Positions 16,792 through 25,395 of a DNA stretch of 45,135 nucleotides are shown one piece after another. Source of the stretch: Verrucomicrobiota bacterium (GTDB taxonomy: Bacteria > Verrucomicrobiota > Kiritimatiellia > JAHIZV01); assembly GCA_018814445.1 (NCBI GenBank), contig JAHIZV010000082.1, forward strand, positions 1 through 45,135, given 5' to 3'. A program made the translations under genes and the position numbers. The notes below the pieces were generated by a model. It saw nothing but the letters and a program-made list of their open reading frames with translations. It ran no database searches and was not told where the DNA came from. Numbering within the stretch: position 1 is the stretch's first letter; each line of letters begins with the position of its first letter.

Positions 16792-19302
16792 ATGGATCGT
16801 AACGCGTTTTGGAAATGGTTGATCCTCATTGTCGCCACAGTGTGGTCAATCGTGCTGATCTATCCCCCTCTTGATCAGAAGGATGCTGCCGGCCACATAA
16901 CCCGGCCGGGCAAACTCAAGTTCGGTCTGGACCTCCAGGGAGGCGCGAGTTTCACTCTTCAGGTCGACACGTCCGAACTCACGGATGACGCGAAGAAGGA
17001 CGCACAGGCACGCGCCTTGGAGGTCCTTCGCAACCGCGTTGACGCAATGGGTATTTCGGAGCCGATTATCTATCCCGAACCCGACGGCGAACGTATCGTT
17101 GTTCAGATTCCCGGCCTCAAAGCGGAAGACCGCGCCGCGGCAATCAAGCTGATTCAAAGCGCGGCGTTTCTGGAATTCCGCATGGTTCATCCTGAAAACG
17201 ACAAACTTGTGGATGAACTGTTCGCGAGCGGACAGGCTCCGCTCGGTTACAGAGTCGTGGGGGTAGATGAACAGGCGCCCAATGGCAGTTGGATCAAGAA
17301 CTACTACTACAAGCGAGACAAGTCGCTCGATCCTGAAGGGGCTACGGAGGACACCATCAGGGCGCGCCTTCGCTCTTTCAACGCTCCGCCGGGTCATGAA
17401 CTTCTTCTGGAGAAGAGCGAAAAACAGAATCAGGAATTGTTCAAACCTTACTACGTCAGCCGTCGGCGTGAGCTGACGGGTGAAGGCCTTAAGACGGCCG
17501 GGGTGGATTACCGGCAGTTTGGACAGCCCGTTGTGAACCTGAAGTTCGACTCAAAGGCTTCGCGCAAGTTCGCCAATGTCACTTCCGATTACGCGCCCGG
17601 GGGAGCCAAGAATCCCAGCCCCGACGGCCGGCGCTATATGGCCATCGTCCTGGACGGAACGCTCTACTCCGCGCCGTTCATTCGGACAGCAATCTTCGGC
17701 GGCGAAGCGATCATTGAAGGCAGTTTCACTCTCAAAGAGGCGCAGGATCTGGCCATCGTGTTACGTGCGGGATCATTGCCTGCGCCTGTAGAGGTCATAG
17801 AGCAGCGCGGCGTGGATCCAACCCTCGGGCATGATTCGATATCAAGCGGCAAACGCGCCGCCGTCTATGGGGGTATCGCCGTTTTGGCCTTCATGATGAT
17901 TTACTACCTGCTCGCCGGTGTTGTGGCTAATCTTGCCCTGCTGCTGGACGCCTTGCTCCTTCCGCTGGGTATGATGATCGCGGCTGGTTTCCTTAGCCTG
18001 CTGACCGGGGGCGGTGGTCCGGGGGGGGCGCAGGTAGGCCTGCCGACTCTTACGTTGCCGGGCATCGCGGGTCTCGTGCTTACCATTGGTATGGCGGTTG
18101 ACGCGAACGTGCTGATCTTCGAGCGCATCCGTGAGGAGCAGAGGGCAGGCAAGAAGCTGGCCAGTGCGATTGACGCGGGTTACGAGAAGGTATTCAGCAC
18201 GATCTTCGACGCGAACATCACGACTTTGCTCACGGCCATCATTCTCTTCTGGAAGGGCTCGGGGCCCATTCGCGGATTTGCCGTCACTTTGAGCGCGGGT
18301 ATTCTGGTCAGCATGATCATGGCGCTGGTCGTAACGCGTCTCTTCTTCAACACGATCGCCGCGAAGACGAATCTGACCAAGATCAGGATGCTCAACTTCC
18401 TTAGAGATACGAAGATCGATTTCGTAGGCAAGCGCGTGATAGCAGCGACTCTCTCGATCTCCATCATCATCGGTTCCTGGGTGCTCTTCATACAGCGCGG
18501 TCAGGACAACTTCGGTGTCGATTTCACGGGTGGTGCAGCGATTACATTTCAGTTTGATCAGAAAGAGGCTGTGGACAGCATTAGGTCGACCTTGAGTGAC
18601 GTGGGAATCGCCGAATCGTTCATTCAGTACCAGAAGGAAATGGCGCCGGATGCTGATGGACACACCAAGGAATACCTCGAGATCAAGGTGGGATTTGACG
18701 AGGGAGATAAGGCACGCGATGCGATGTTGACGAAGTATGCGGATGCCGGGTTCCGCGTCGTGAAGGAGGACAGCGTTGGTCCGCAAGTCGGCAAGGAACT
18801 GAAGAAACAGGGCGTTACCGCGATTGTAGCGGCCCTAATCGGTATTGTTCTCTACATCACCATCCGTTTTGAATTCGCTTTCGCGATCGGTGCGATTGTC
18901 GCGCTTGCACATGACGTGCTCGTGACGGTAGGTCTGTTTACGCTCTTCGGACGGCAATTGAGTCTTCCGATCGTAGCGGCCCTGCTGACGATCGTGGGTT
19001 ATTCGGTCAACGATACGATTGTCGTGTTCGACCGTATTCGTGAAGATCTGAAGCTGATGAAGGGCAGGAGCTACAAGGACATCGCGAACCTGAGCATCAA
19101 CCAGACACTCAGCAGAACCCTGCTGACTTCCATCACGACGCTCTTGAGTGTGGTTATGCTGCTGATCTTTGGCGGTGGCGCAATCAATGATTTCGCGCTT
19201 GCGCTGTTCATCGGTATCGTCGTCGGCACCTATTCGTCCATCTTCGTTGCGACGCCCATCGTACTGCTCTGGCACCGGGAGAAGAAGGAAGCGGCGAAGT
19301 AA
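16792..19302 (+). CDS. secDF: Fused protein-export membrane protein SecDF
   Basis: Predicted 836 aa. SecD and SecF are joined in one chain that uses the proton gradient to pull exported proteins across the membrane. SecD part: TM1 followed by LKFGLDLQGGASFTLQVD, the periplasmic P1 domain, then GMAVDANVLIFERIREE. SecF part begins near residue 530 (NFLRDTKIDFVGKR) with FGVDFTGGAAITF, later VGYSVNDTIVVFDRIREDL. The inter-TM glycine stretch LTGGGGPGGAQVGLP (about 405-420) is unusual padding. ATG 16792 is preferred over GTG 16786 because GGAG (16779-16782) is 9 nt away. It overlaps recJ by one base (TAATG). Confidence 0.93.
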   Translation: MDRNAFWKWLILIVATVWSIVLIYPPLDQKDAAGHITRPGKLKFGLDLQGGASFTLQVDTSELTDDAKKDAQARALEVLRNRVDAMGISEPIIYPEPDGERIVVQIPGLKAEDRAAAIKLIQSAAFLEFRMVHPENDKLVDELFASGQAPLGYRVVGVDEQAPNGSWIKNYYYKRDKSLDPEGATEDTIRARLRSFNAPPGHELLLEKSEKQNQELFKPYYVSRRRELTGEGLKTAGVDYRQFGQPVVNLKFDSKASRKFANVTSDYAPGGAKNPSPDGRRYMAIVLDGTLYSAPFIRTAIFGGEAIIEGSFTLKEAQDLAIVLRAGSLPAPVEVIEQRGVDPTLGHDSISSGKRAAVYGGIAVLAFMMIYYLLAGVVANLALLLDALLLPLGMMIAAGFLSLLTGGGGPGGAQVGLPTLTLPGIAGLVLTIGMAVDANVLIFERIREEQRAGKKLASAIDAGYEKVFSTIFDANITTLLTAIILFWKGSGPIRGFAVTLSAGILVSMIMALVVTRLFFNTIAAKTNLTKIRMLNFLRDTKIDFVGKRVIAATLSISIIIGSWVLFIQRGQDNFGVDFTGGAAITFQFDQKEAVDSIRSTLSDVGIAESFIQYQKEMAPDADGHTKEYLEIKVGFDEGDKARDAMLTKYADAGFRVVKEDSVGPQVGKELKKQGVTAIVAALIGIVLYITIRFEFAFAIGAIVALAHDVLVTVGLFTLFGRQLSLPIVAALLTIVGYSVNDTIVVFDRIREDLKLMKGRSYKDIANLSINQTLSRTLLTSITTLLSVVMLLIFGGGAINDFALALFIGIVVGTYSSIFVATPIVLLWHREKKEAAK

Positions 19303-21053
19303 TGCCGCAGGGGAATCACGGCTCCGGCGCTGATGCGCCGGAGCACAAGATATGGTGCGATTGCAGTGCGGACGAGCAGAAGGCTTCTGCACTGGCGGCG
19401 GAGATGAAGCTTCCTTTTCCGGTCGCGCGGGTTCTCGTCAGTCGAGGTCTGACAAACCGCGAGTCAGTGGATCACTTCCTGAATCCCCGTCTCAGCGACC
19501 TGGGAGACCCTTTTGAACTTCCTGACATGAAGAAAGCGGTCACCCGCATTCTGCATGCTGTACAGGAAGGGGAGCCCATGGTTGTCCACGGCGATTATGA
19601 CGTGGATGGCGTAACGAGTACGGCGCTGCTCGTGCAGGTAATCGCTGCGCTCGGCGGCAAGGTGACAGGCTTTCTTCCTCACCGCGTGGCCGATGGATAC
19701 GGTTTCAGCGAAAATACGTTGAGACAGTGTGTGGAACAGTCTTCCCCGCGCCTGATCATCACAGTTGACTGCGGAACGGGGTCGATCGACGCCGTTCGGG
19801 CTGCTTCAGAAATGGGTATCGATATCGTGATTACCGATCACCATGAAGCGGCGGAGGGTGTGGCGCCGGCGTTCGCTGTTGTGAATCCCAAGCTTGGAGT
19901 GGATGCCGGCCTTCGTACGCTCGCCGGTGTCGGAGTCGCGTTCAAACTTGCTCACGCCCTCGTCAAGGTCCTGCGCAAAGAGGGGCGTCCGGATGCAGAT
20001 TTAGATCTGCGCAGATTCCTTGATCTTGTCGCGGTCGGCACTGTTGCGGATATTGTCCCGCTGGTCGGGGAGAACCGCATTCTCAGCCGACACGGTCTCG
20101 CACAGCTTGAAAGAACCGAATCGGTAGGATTTCAGGCGTTGAAGCAGGTTGTTCGACTTGAAGGTGAAATTGAGGCCTATCATGTCGGATTCATTCTCGG
20201 GCCCAGGATCAACGCCGCGGGCCGTGTGGCGACGCCCTTGCTTGCTCTTGAAATGCTTCTTTCGGGCGACGGGGATCACGCGCGGGAAGTCGCGGCCAAG
20301 CTCGATCAAGCTAACAAGGATCGTCAGGAGATAGAGGTGTCGATTGTCGAGGAGGCCCTGCAGCAGATTGAATCGATATTCGATCCGTCAAAACACTACG
20401 GCATCGTCGTTTCCTCAAGAGGCTGGCATCCGGGCATCATCGGGATTGTAGCCTCGCGGCTGGTCGGCCGCTTCTACAGACCGACAGCAGTCATTGCGAT
20501 TGACGAGGAAGGGAAGGGCAGGGGCTCCTGCAGAAGCATAGAGGGTTTCAATCTCGTCGACGCGTTGGGGCGATGTTCTGAACTCCTGCATCAGTTTGGA
20601 GGGCATGCCATGGCCGCGGGCCTTGATATAGACGAAGCCAACATTCCCCGGTTCACGGAACTGTTCAACAGCGTCGCGGCGGAAGAGCTGGACCAGGCCA
20701 CACTTCGACCTCACCAGAATATTGATGCATGGATTGATCTGGCGGATGCTGATCCCGCTCTTGTGCAAAGCGTGAAGCAGCTTGGCCCGTTTGGCGAGGG
20801 CAACAGGGAACCGGTGTGGGCTTCGGAGAACATCCGCATCGTTCGCCAATCCCGCATCGTCGGTAAGAAACATCTGAAACTGACCCTTGGCCAGGGGGGA
20901 GCGCAGAAGGAAGCTATCGGCTTCGGCATGGGAGCCCGCGCGGTCCCCGAGGGGCCGATTGACGTGGCTTTCCGCGTTCAGATGGACACGTATCGCGGCG
21001 GCAATCAGGTCCAACTGGTCCTGCGTGATTTCCGCCCCCACGGCTCCCGTTAG
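19302..21053 (+). CDS. recJ: Single-strand DNA 5'-3' exonuclease RecJ
   Basis: Predicted 583 aa, normal for RecJ. DHH-phosphoesterase motifs: HGDYDVDGVTSTALL (I), TVDCGTGSIDAV (II), and ITDHHEAAE (III, the DHH), with a later GPRINAAGRV. DHHA1 region: SSRGWHPGIIGIVASRLVGRFYRP and GRGSCRSIEGFNLVDAL, HQFGGHAMAAG. A C-terminal OB domain follows. It degrades ssDNA in recombination and mismatch repair. The start overlaps the secDF stop. The IWCDCSADEQ stretch matches the family N-terminus, so a start after the 19321 hairpin is unlikely. Promoter not seen; probably transcribed with secDF. Confidence 0.93.
   Translation: MPQGNHGSGADAPEHKIWCDCSADEQKASALAAEMKLPFPVARVLVSRGLTNRESVDHFLNPRLSDLGDPFELPDMKKAVTRILHAVQEGEPMVVHGDYDVDGVTSTALLVQVIAALGGKVTGFLPHRVADGYGFSENTLRQCVEQSSPRLIITVDCGTGSIDAVRAASEMGIDIVITDHHEAAEGVAPAFAVVNPKLGVDAGLRTLAGVGVAFKLAHALVKVLRKEGRPDADLDLRRFLDLVAVGTVADIVPLVGENRILSRHGLAQLERTESVGFQALKQVVRLEGEIEAYHVGFILGPRINAAGRVATPLLALEMLLSGDGDHAREVAAKLDQANKDRQEIEVSIVEEALQQIESIFDPSKHYGIVVSSRGWHPGIIGIVASRLVGRFYRPTAVIAIDEEGKGRGSCRSIEGFNLVDALGRCSELLHQFGGHAMAAGLDIDEANIPRFTELFNSVAAEELDQATLRPHQNIDAWIDLADADPALVQSVKQLGPFGEGNREPVWASENIRIVRQSRIVGKKHLKLTLGQGGAQKEAIGFGMGARAVPEGPIDVAFRVQMDTYRGGNQVQLVLRDFRPHGSR
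19321..19344 (+). other. Perfect hairpin at the 5' end of recJ
   Basis: gctccggcgc-tgat-gcgccggagc has a 10-bp GC-rich stem and 4-nt loop, spanning codons 7 to 15. No T-run follows, so it is not a simple terminator. It could slow ribosomes or protect an mRNA end at the secDF-recJ boundary. Confidence 0.6.
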
Positions 21054-21095
21054 TATTTTCCCCGGTAGGTTGAGATCTTCCGCCAAGCAGATGGT

Positions 21096-21124
21096 TTGCA
21101 TTTCTGTCTTCTGGCGAGTACTAT
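21096..21124 (+). promoter_or_regulatory. Probable promoter of gltA
   Basis: TTGCAT (21096-21101) and TACTAT (21119-21124) are separated by exactly 17 nt. The predicted transcription start near 21131 leaves a leader of about 116 nt, with a small hairpin ggctt-tcag-aagcc (21151-21164) followed by ggtttt. Confidence 0.5.
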
Positions 21125-21246
21125 GCCCGTGTCAGTTCCCTGACTACGGTGGCTTTCAGAAGCCGGTTTTCAGCGGCATTTCAGGGGCGTAGTACACAGA
21201 GGAATTCTGCAATAGTCTTTAGGTTGATGCTTATTGGAGTTTGGAT

Positions 21247-22548
21247 ATGGCACCGGGAAATGAAGCAGGAACAGCGAAGTTGGAATACGAAGGGAAGATG
21301 GTGGAGCTTCCGGTCTTTGAAGGAAGTGAAGGGGAGAAGGCCCTGGATATCCGGGCACTGCGTTCGCAAACCGGCATGATCACATATGATCCCGGATTCG
21401 GAAACACCGGGGCATGCGAAAGCAACATCACGTTTATTGATGGTGAGAAAGGTGTGCTGCGAATCCGGGGTTACGAGATTGACGATCTGGCGGAGCACTG
21501 CGAGTTTGTTGAAGTGGCCTATCTGCTTGTGAACGGGAACCTTCCCAACCCGGCTCAGCGGGCAAGTTTCTCGGAAATGCTCACACGCGCCTCGCTCATT
21601 CATGAGGACATGCGGAACTTCTTCCGGCAGTATCCGGAACACGCGCATCCGATGGCGATTCTTTCGGCCTGCGTGGTTTCACTGTCGACGTTCTATCCTG
21701 AACTCGAGCGCTCGGAGGATGAGGAAATCAATGTGCAGACCACTCGGCTGATCTCGAAGATCAGGACGATATCGGCCTTTTCTTACAAGAAATTCATCGG
21801 CCAGCCGTTCGTTTATCCTCGGTACGACCTGAAATACTGCGAGAACTTCCTCAACATGATGTTCTCCAGTCCCGTGCATCCGTATGAACTGAATCCGGTG
21901 GTCGTGAAGGCCATCAACCAGTTCTTCATTCTGCACGCGGATCATGAGCAGAACTGTTCGACGACCGTCGTTCGGCTGGTGGGCAGCTCGCGGGCGAATC
22001 TTTATGCCTCGATCGCATCCGGCGTCTGTGCCCTGTGGGGGCCGCTGCATGGCGGCGCGAACCAGGCCGTGGTGGAGATGCTTGAAGAGATGCAGCGCGA
22101 AGGCTGGACTGCCGCCGATGTCATCGCGAAGGCCAAGAATAAGGAGAGCGGGTTCCGTCTCATGGGCTTCGGACACCGTGTCTACAAGACGTACGATCCC
22201 CGGGCGAGGATCGCCAAAGAAGCTTGTGAGAAAGTCCTCAAACAACTGGGCGTTGTGGATCCCCTTCTTGATCTTGCTTTCGAGCTTGAGGACGCTGCTT
22301 TGAACGATGACTACTTCAAAGAACGCAATCTCTATCCGAATGTCGACTTCTACACGGGGATCACTCTGCGTGCCGTCGGTATTCCGACTAACATGTATCC
22401 CGTCATGTTCGCTATCGGCCGACTGCCGGGATGGATCGCCCAATGGCGAGAGCTGTGGGGTGATCCTGATCAGAGGATCGGACGCCCGCGGCAGATATAT
22501 ACCGGCCCGGTTAAGCGGGATTTCATCCCGATCTCAGAACGCGGGTAG
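21247..22548 (+). CDS. gltA: Citrate synthase
   Basis: Predicted 433 aa, the size of hexameric type II bacterial enzymes. Condenses acetyl-CoA and oxaloacetate to citrate. Catalytic and binding motifs: FILHADHEQNCSTTVVR, GPLHGGANQAVVEML (His), GFGHRVYKTYDPRA (His/Arg), NVDFYTGI (Asp). The N-terminal IRALRSQTGMITYDPGFGNT is typical of the allosteric Gram-negative group. ATG 21247 is set by GGAG (21236-21239) 7 nt upstream; the TTG at 21241 is not needed. It appears monocistronic, with its own promoter and a foldback element after the stop. Confidence 0.95.
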   Translation: MAPGNEAGTAKLEYEGKMVELPVFEGSEGEKALDIRALRSQTGMITYDPGFGNTGACESNITFIDGEKGVLRIRGYEIDDLAEHCEFVEVAYLLVNGNLPNPAQRASFSEMLTRASLIHEDMRNFFRQYPEHAHPMAILSACVVSLSTFYPELERSEDEEINVQTTRLISKIRTISAFSYKKFIGQPFVYPRYDLKYCENFLNMMFSSPVHPYELNPVVVKAINQFFILHADHEQNCSTTVVRLVGSSRANLYASIASGVCALWGPLHGGANQAVVEMLEEMQREGWTAADVIAKAKNKESGFRLMGFGHRVYKTYDPRARIAKEACEKVLKQLGVVDPLLDLAFELEDAALNDDYFKERNLYPNVDFYTGITLRAVGIPTNMYPVMFAIGRLPGWIAQWRELWGDPDQRIGRPRQIYTGPVKRDFIPISERG

Positions 22549-22558
22549 TCTCGAATGC

Positions 22559-22693
22559 CGCTGACTTAAGACCACTTTCGGATGCCCCAGGCGAAGAAAG
22601 GCACAGCCCTGACGGGCTTAACTACAAACAAGTGATGAAGTTCGCATTGTCTGTAGTCAATGTCGTAAGGCATGTCGTGGCCTTAAGTCAGCG
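22559..22693. mobile_element. MITE-like foldback element after gltA
   Basis: Terminal inverted repeats of 17 bp with one mismatch (cgctgacttaag-a/g-ccac at 22559-22575 and 22677-22693) enclose 135 bp. An inner inverted pair, actacaaacaa / ttgtctgtagt, has one mismatch near 22620-22658. An 11-bp direct repeat cgggtagtctc lies outside (22542-22552 and 22700-22710), six bases from each inverted end. The left copy contains the gltA stop codon. No protein is encoded. It may also serve as a two-way terminator between the convergent genes. Confidence 0.6.
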
Positions 22694-22708
22694 CCAGTCC
22701 GGGTAGTC

Positions 22709-23185
22709 TCAGCCGATTCCGAGCTTTCCGCGCGTGTTCACAACGTGACTTCCGTGCCAGAATACCGTCCCGCATGACGGGCATCTGTAGAACTGCTCAT
22801 GTCGTGCGAAGACATTCGGGTGGACTTTGTCTCGCACGTATTCCTTATCATCAATTCGTTCGAGCAACACGTTGCACTTGATACAGCGTGAGAACAGCCA
22901 CTTCTCAGGATCAAGTCCGTATTCTGCGGTGATCTGCGCCAACTGTTCGGTGGGGGCCGGACTGATCAGACGCAGCCAGCGTGCGGGCGGAGGATAAGAG
23001 TAGGGGATGTGCGCGTTCCTCGTGAGGAATATACGGCCATCCCGGTTGGCGGATGCGATCAATTCATGAGTTCTGAGAGATGCCTGCCAGACGGCATTGT
23101 ATCCCAGGATACGGAGGTACTTCCCTGTCTTCACGACCATATGGTCGCAAAGAAACGATACCTGATCTGGGCGGGCCGTCGTCAA
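22709..23185 (-). CDS. Mut7-C RNase-domain protein (DUF82-like)
   Basis: The core reads FLCDHMVVKTGKYLRILGYNAVWQ, GRIFLTRNAHIP, LISPAPTEQLAQITAEYGL and a C-terminal zinc ribbon CIKCN...CPSCG. This is the order of Mut7-C (PIN-like RNase fold) proteins. The start is uncertain. The open frame reaches an ATG at 23422 that lies inside the divergent TPR gene and is improbable. I place the start at TTG 23185 (158 aa); GTG codons at 23206 and 23239 are alternatives. None has a good ribosome-binding site. The acidic residues after FLCD and in LTRN (usually LTRD) deserve checking: Asn replaces the common Asp. Predicted cytoplasmic nuclease of unknown substrate. Confidence 0.7.
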   Translation of the reverse strand: MTTARPDQVSFLCDHMVVKTGKYLRILGYNAVWQASLRTHELIASANRDGRIFLTRNAHIPYSYPPPARWLRLISPAPTEQLAQITAEYGLDPEKWLFSRCIKCNVLLERIDDKEYVRDKVHPNVFARHEQFYRCPSCGTVFWHGSHVVNTRGKLGIG

Positions 23186-23320
23186 AAGAACACCCCATAA
23201 ATCCACATAGATTATGCGATTTTGGCCCGTCGTCTTCACGCATTTTGTCAGATGTTGTATATTAACAGTGCGGGGACGGAGCGATGCGTATCGCGTGTGT
23301 CTATTCCCCCGAGAGTGAAC

Positions 23321-23713
23321 ATGACACATAGGGAACAAAGGGAGTATCTGCACAGGAAGAGACGTGATCTCGAGGTCGAGACCCGTTTCCTGGAGGGGGT
23401 TCGACATCGATGCCCCGACCATGCGCTTCTTCTGAAAGCTCTCGGCGACTTATACACCCGTACCGGCAAGCATGCTGACGGCCTGTCCGTTGACCTGCGG
23501 TTAGCTCAGTTGTGTCCGGAGGAGTCTGAGGTCTGGTACAACCTCGGATGCAGCTATGCGCTTGTCGGGGAGCGCGAGCAGGCGCTGGATGCCTTGAGGA
23601 GGGCCCTCGACCTCGGCTACAGCGACTACGACTGGATGCTGAAAGACGCCGATCTCGAGTGCCTTCGCAACGACCCCCGCTTCATTGACCTGCTGGAACA
23701 CGGTCTGTCTTGA
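23321..23713 (+). CDS. Small TPR-repeat protein
   Basis: Predicted 130 aa, with no signal peptide or membrane segment. A charged N-terminal helix (MTHREQREYLHRKRRDLEVET) is followed by two clear tetratricopeptide repeats: HALLLKALGDLYTRTGKHADGLSVDLRLAQLCP (about 34-66) and EVWYNLGCSYALVGEREQALDALRRALDLG (about 70-99). The end, DLECLRNDPRFIDLL, is a familiar capping pattern in bacterial TPR proteins. It probably mediates protein-protein contacts; the partner is unknown. ATG 23321 is chosen over an upstream in-frame ATG because the extension lacks repeat character. It is divergent from the Mut7-C gene. Confidence 0.75.
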   Translation: MTHREQREYLHRKRRDLEVETRFLEGVRHRCPDHALLLKALGDLYTRTGKHADGLSVDLRLAQLCPEESEVWYNLGCSYALVGEREQALDALRRALDLGYSDYDWMLKDADLECLRNDPRFIDLLEHGLS

Positions 23714-23745
23714 CGGACTGGTGTCCGTGATCTTTGATTGACCTC

Positions 23746-24264
23746 ATGCAAGACAGCATCGAAATCGTCGAAGGCGACATTACAGGACTGCAGGTCGAGG
23801 CTATTGTCAATGCCGCCAACACGAGTCTGCTGGGAGGTGGCGGGGTTGATGGCGCTATTCATCGTGCGGCCGGGTCGGGACTTCTGAAAGAATGTCGAAC
23901 ATTGAACGGGTGCGCGACGGGTGACGCAAAGATCACCGGGGGATACAACCTTCCGGCTAAGTGGGTGATTCACGCGGTCGGTCCGGTCTGGCATGACGGG
24001 AAACACGGTGAGGATGATCTGCTTGCGAGTTGCTATCGCCGGTGTCTTGAAATCGCCGATGCTCATCGCATCACGTCAATCGCGTTCCCGGCAATCAGTA
24101 CCGGCGTGTATCGTTTCCCGATTGAACGAGCGACGAAAATTGCCCTTCGCGAAACGCGGGCCTTCCTCCATGAGCACGAATCCATCAAGAAGGTCGTGTT
24201 CGCGTGCTTCGGAAAGAACGTATACGACACATACATCAAGTGTCTGGCGGAACTAAACCCCTAA
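23746..24264 (+). CDS. Macrodomain protein, O-acetyl-ADP-ribose deacetylase-like
   Basis: Predicted 172 aa, a single macrodomain of the YmdB/MacroD type. Seen: VEGDITGLQVEAIVNAANTSLLGGGGVDGAIHRAAG (ADP-ribose binding and catalytic loop), GDAKITGGYNLPAKWVIHAVGP, and SIAFPAISTGVYRFPIERAT (phosphate loop). These enzymes hydrolyse O-acetyl-ADP-ribose or remove mono-ADP-ribose from proteins. ATG 23746 is preferred; a TTG 12 bases earlier is in frame. It is 32 bp after the TPR gene and may share its transcript. Confidence 0.9.
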   Translation: MQDSIEIVEGDITGLQVEAIVNAANTSLLGGGGVDGAIHRAAGSGLLKECRTLNGCATGDAKITGGYNLPAKWVIHAVGPVWHDGKHGEDDLLASCYRRCLEIADAHRITSIAFPAISTGVYRFPIERATKIALRETRAFLHEHESIKKVVFACFGKNVYDTYIKCLAELNP

Positions 24265-24294
24265 TCCTAATCCCTCCTTCTCTCCGTGACATCT

Positions 24295-25395
24295 ATGCGT
24301 GATCTGACCAGAACGGAAATCCTCATCGAAGAAGGCATAGAACAGGGCCTGCACCCCGGCGCCCAACTGTACGTGTCTTTGCGGGAGAAAACACTGGCTG
24401 ATGTAGGTTTTGGAGAGGCGCGTGACGGGGTTGAGCTAACGCCCGAGACAATCATGCCGTGGCTCTCGTCCTGCAAGCCGGTTGCCGCTCTCGAGATAGC
24501 CGCGAAATACGAGCAGGGATATATGGATTTTGATGACCCCATTGTTGAATATGTTCCGGAGTTTGGCGTCCTGGGGAAAGACACTGTCACGCTCAAGCAC
24601 GTGTTGACACACACCGGAGGATTCAGGGGTGGCGACCGCGGCATCAAGATGCTCGGCTGGGACGATGCGTTGGCACATATATGCGCGGTTCCCCTGGAGG
24701 AAGGCTGGGTTCCGGGGGAGCGGGCCGGCTACCATGTCGATGCGGGACAGTATATCCTCGGCGAGGCGATCCGCCGAAGCAATGGCGTGCCCTTCGATGA
24801 GTATATTCGCGAGGCCATTTTCCTGCCTCTCGGTATGGAGCATTCCTGGATCGGTCTACCTGGAGACCGCTACGACTTGTACGGCGACCGCATCGCATTC
24901 ATGTACAACACGTTTCGGAAGAGGAAGGAAGTCACGTTCCTTAATACCCGACAGGGATGCGCTCTGGTCAGACCGGGGGGCAATGGAAGAGGGCCGGTGC
25001 GGGAACTGGGAAGACTTTACGAGGAACTGCTTCGCTGCCTGAACGGGTCAGGCCATCTCTGGAGCGCCGAGACAATTCAGTTGTTCACCAGTCGCCAACG
25101 GCGCGATATGGAAGACGAAACGTTTGGGCACGTCATGGATTGGGGTCTTGGATTTGTTCCGGACAACAAACACCACGGCATAGACACCGTTCCATACAGC
25201 TACGGCCCGCACTGCTCAGAACTGACTTTCGGCCATAGCGGAAGCCAGTCATCCACAGCTTTTGCGGATCCTGTACATGGTCTGGTTGTCGCGGTTGCCT
25301 TCAACGGTATGCCCGGCGAACTGCTGCATCAGAAAAGGATACGCGCGGTGTGCCGGGCTATTTATGAGGATCTGGGTCTAGCGCAGGAAAGCTGA
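24295..25395 (+). CDS. Serine hydrolase, class C beta-lactamase/esterase fold
   Basis: Predicted 366 aa, no signal peptide, so likely cytoplasmic and not a true periplasmic beta-lactamase. Nucleophile motif SSCK (Ser58, Lys61). The LKHVLTHTGGF segment is diagnostic for the family. The tyrosine motif is YHVDAGQYILGEAI (Tyr146, where class C has Y-x-N, here Y-x-V-D). The KTG equivalent is GHSGSQSS. Family members cleave esters, amides or D-peptides; substrate unknown. A GTG three codons upstream (24286) is an alternative start. The 3' end overlaps the convergent esterase gene by 18 bp. Confidence 0.85.
   Translation: MRDLTRTEILIEEGIEQGLHPGAQLYVSLREKTLADVGFGEARDGVELTPETIMPWLSSCKPVAALEIAAKYEQGYMDFDDPIVEYVPEFGVLGKDTVTLKHVLTHTGGFRGGDRGIKMLGWDDALAHICAVPLEEGWVPGERAGYHVDAGQYILGEAIRRSNGVPFDEYIREAIFLPLGMEHSWIGLPGDRYDLYGDRIAFMYNTFRKRKEVTFLNTRQGCALVRPGGNGRGPVRELGRLYEELLRCLNGSGHLWSAETIQLFTSRQRRDMEDETFGHVMDWGLGFVPDNKHHGIDTVPYSYGPHCSELTFGHSGSQSSTAFADPVHGLVVAVAFNGMPGELLHQKRIRAVCRAIYEDLGLAQES

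Noticed and set aside
17842-18786. 314-aa minus-strand open frame
   Set aside because: Antisense shadow of secDF, rich in His, Arg and Gln from reversed codons.
23186-23422. N-terminal extension of the Mut7-C gene to ATG 23422
   Set aside because: It would run antisense through the start of the TPR gene, and the extra residues have no similarity to the family.
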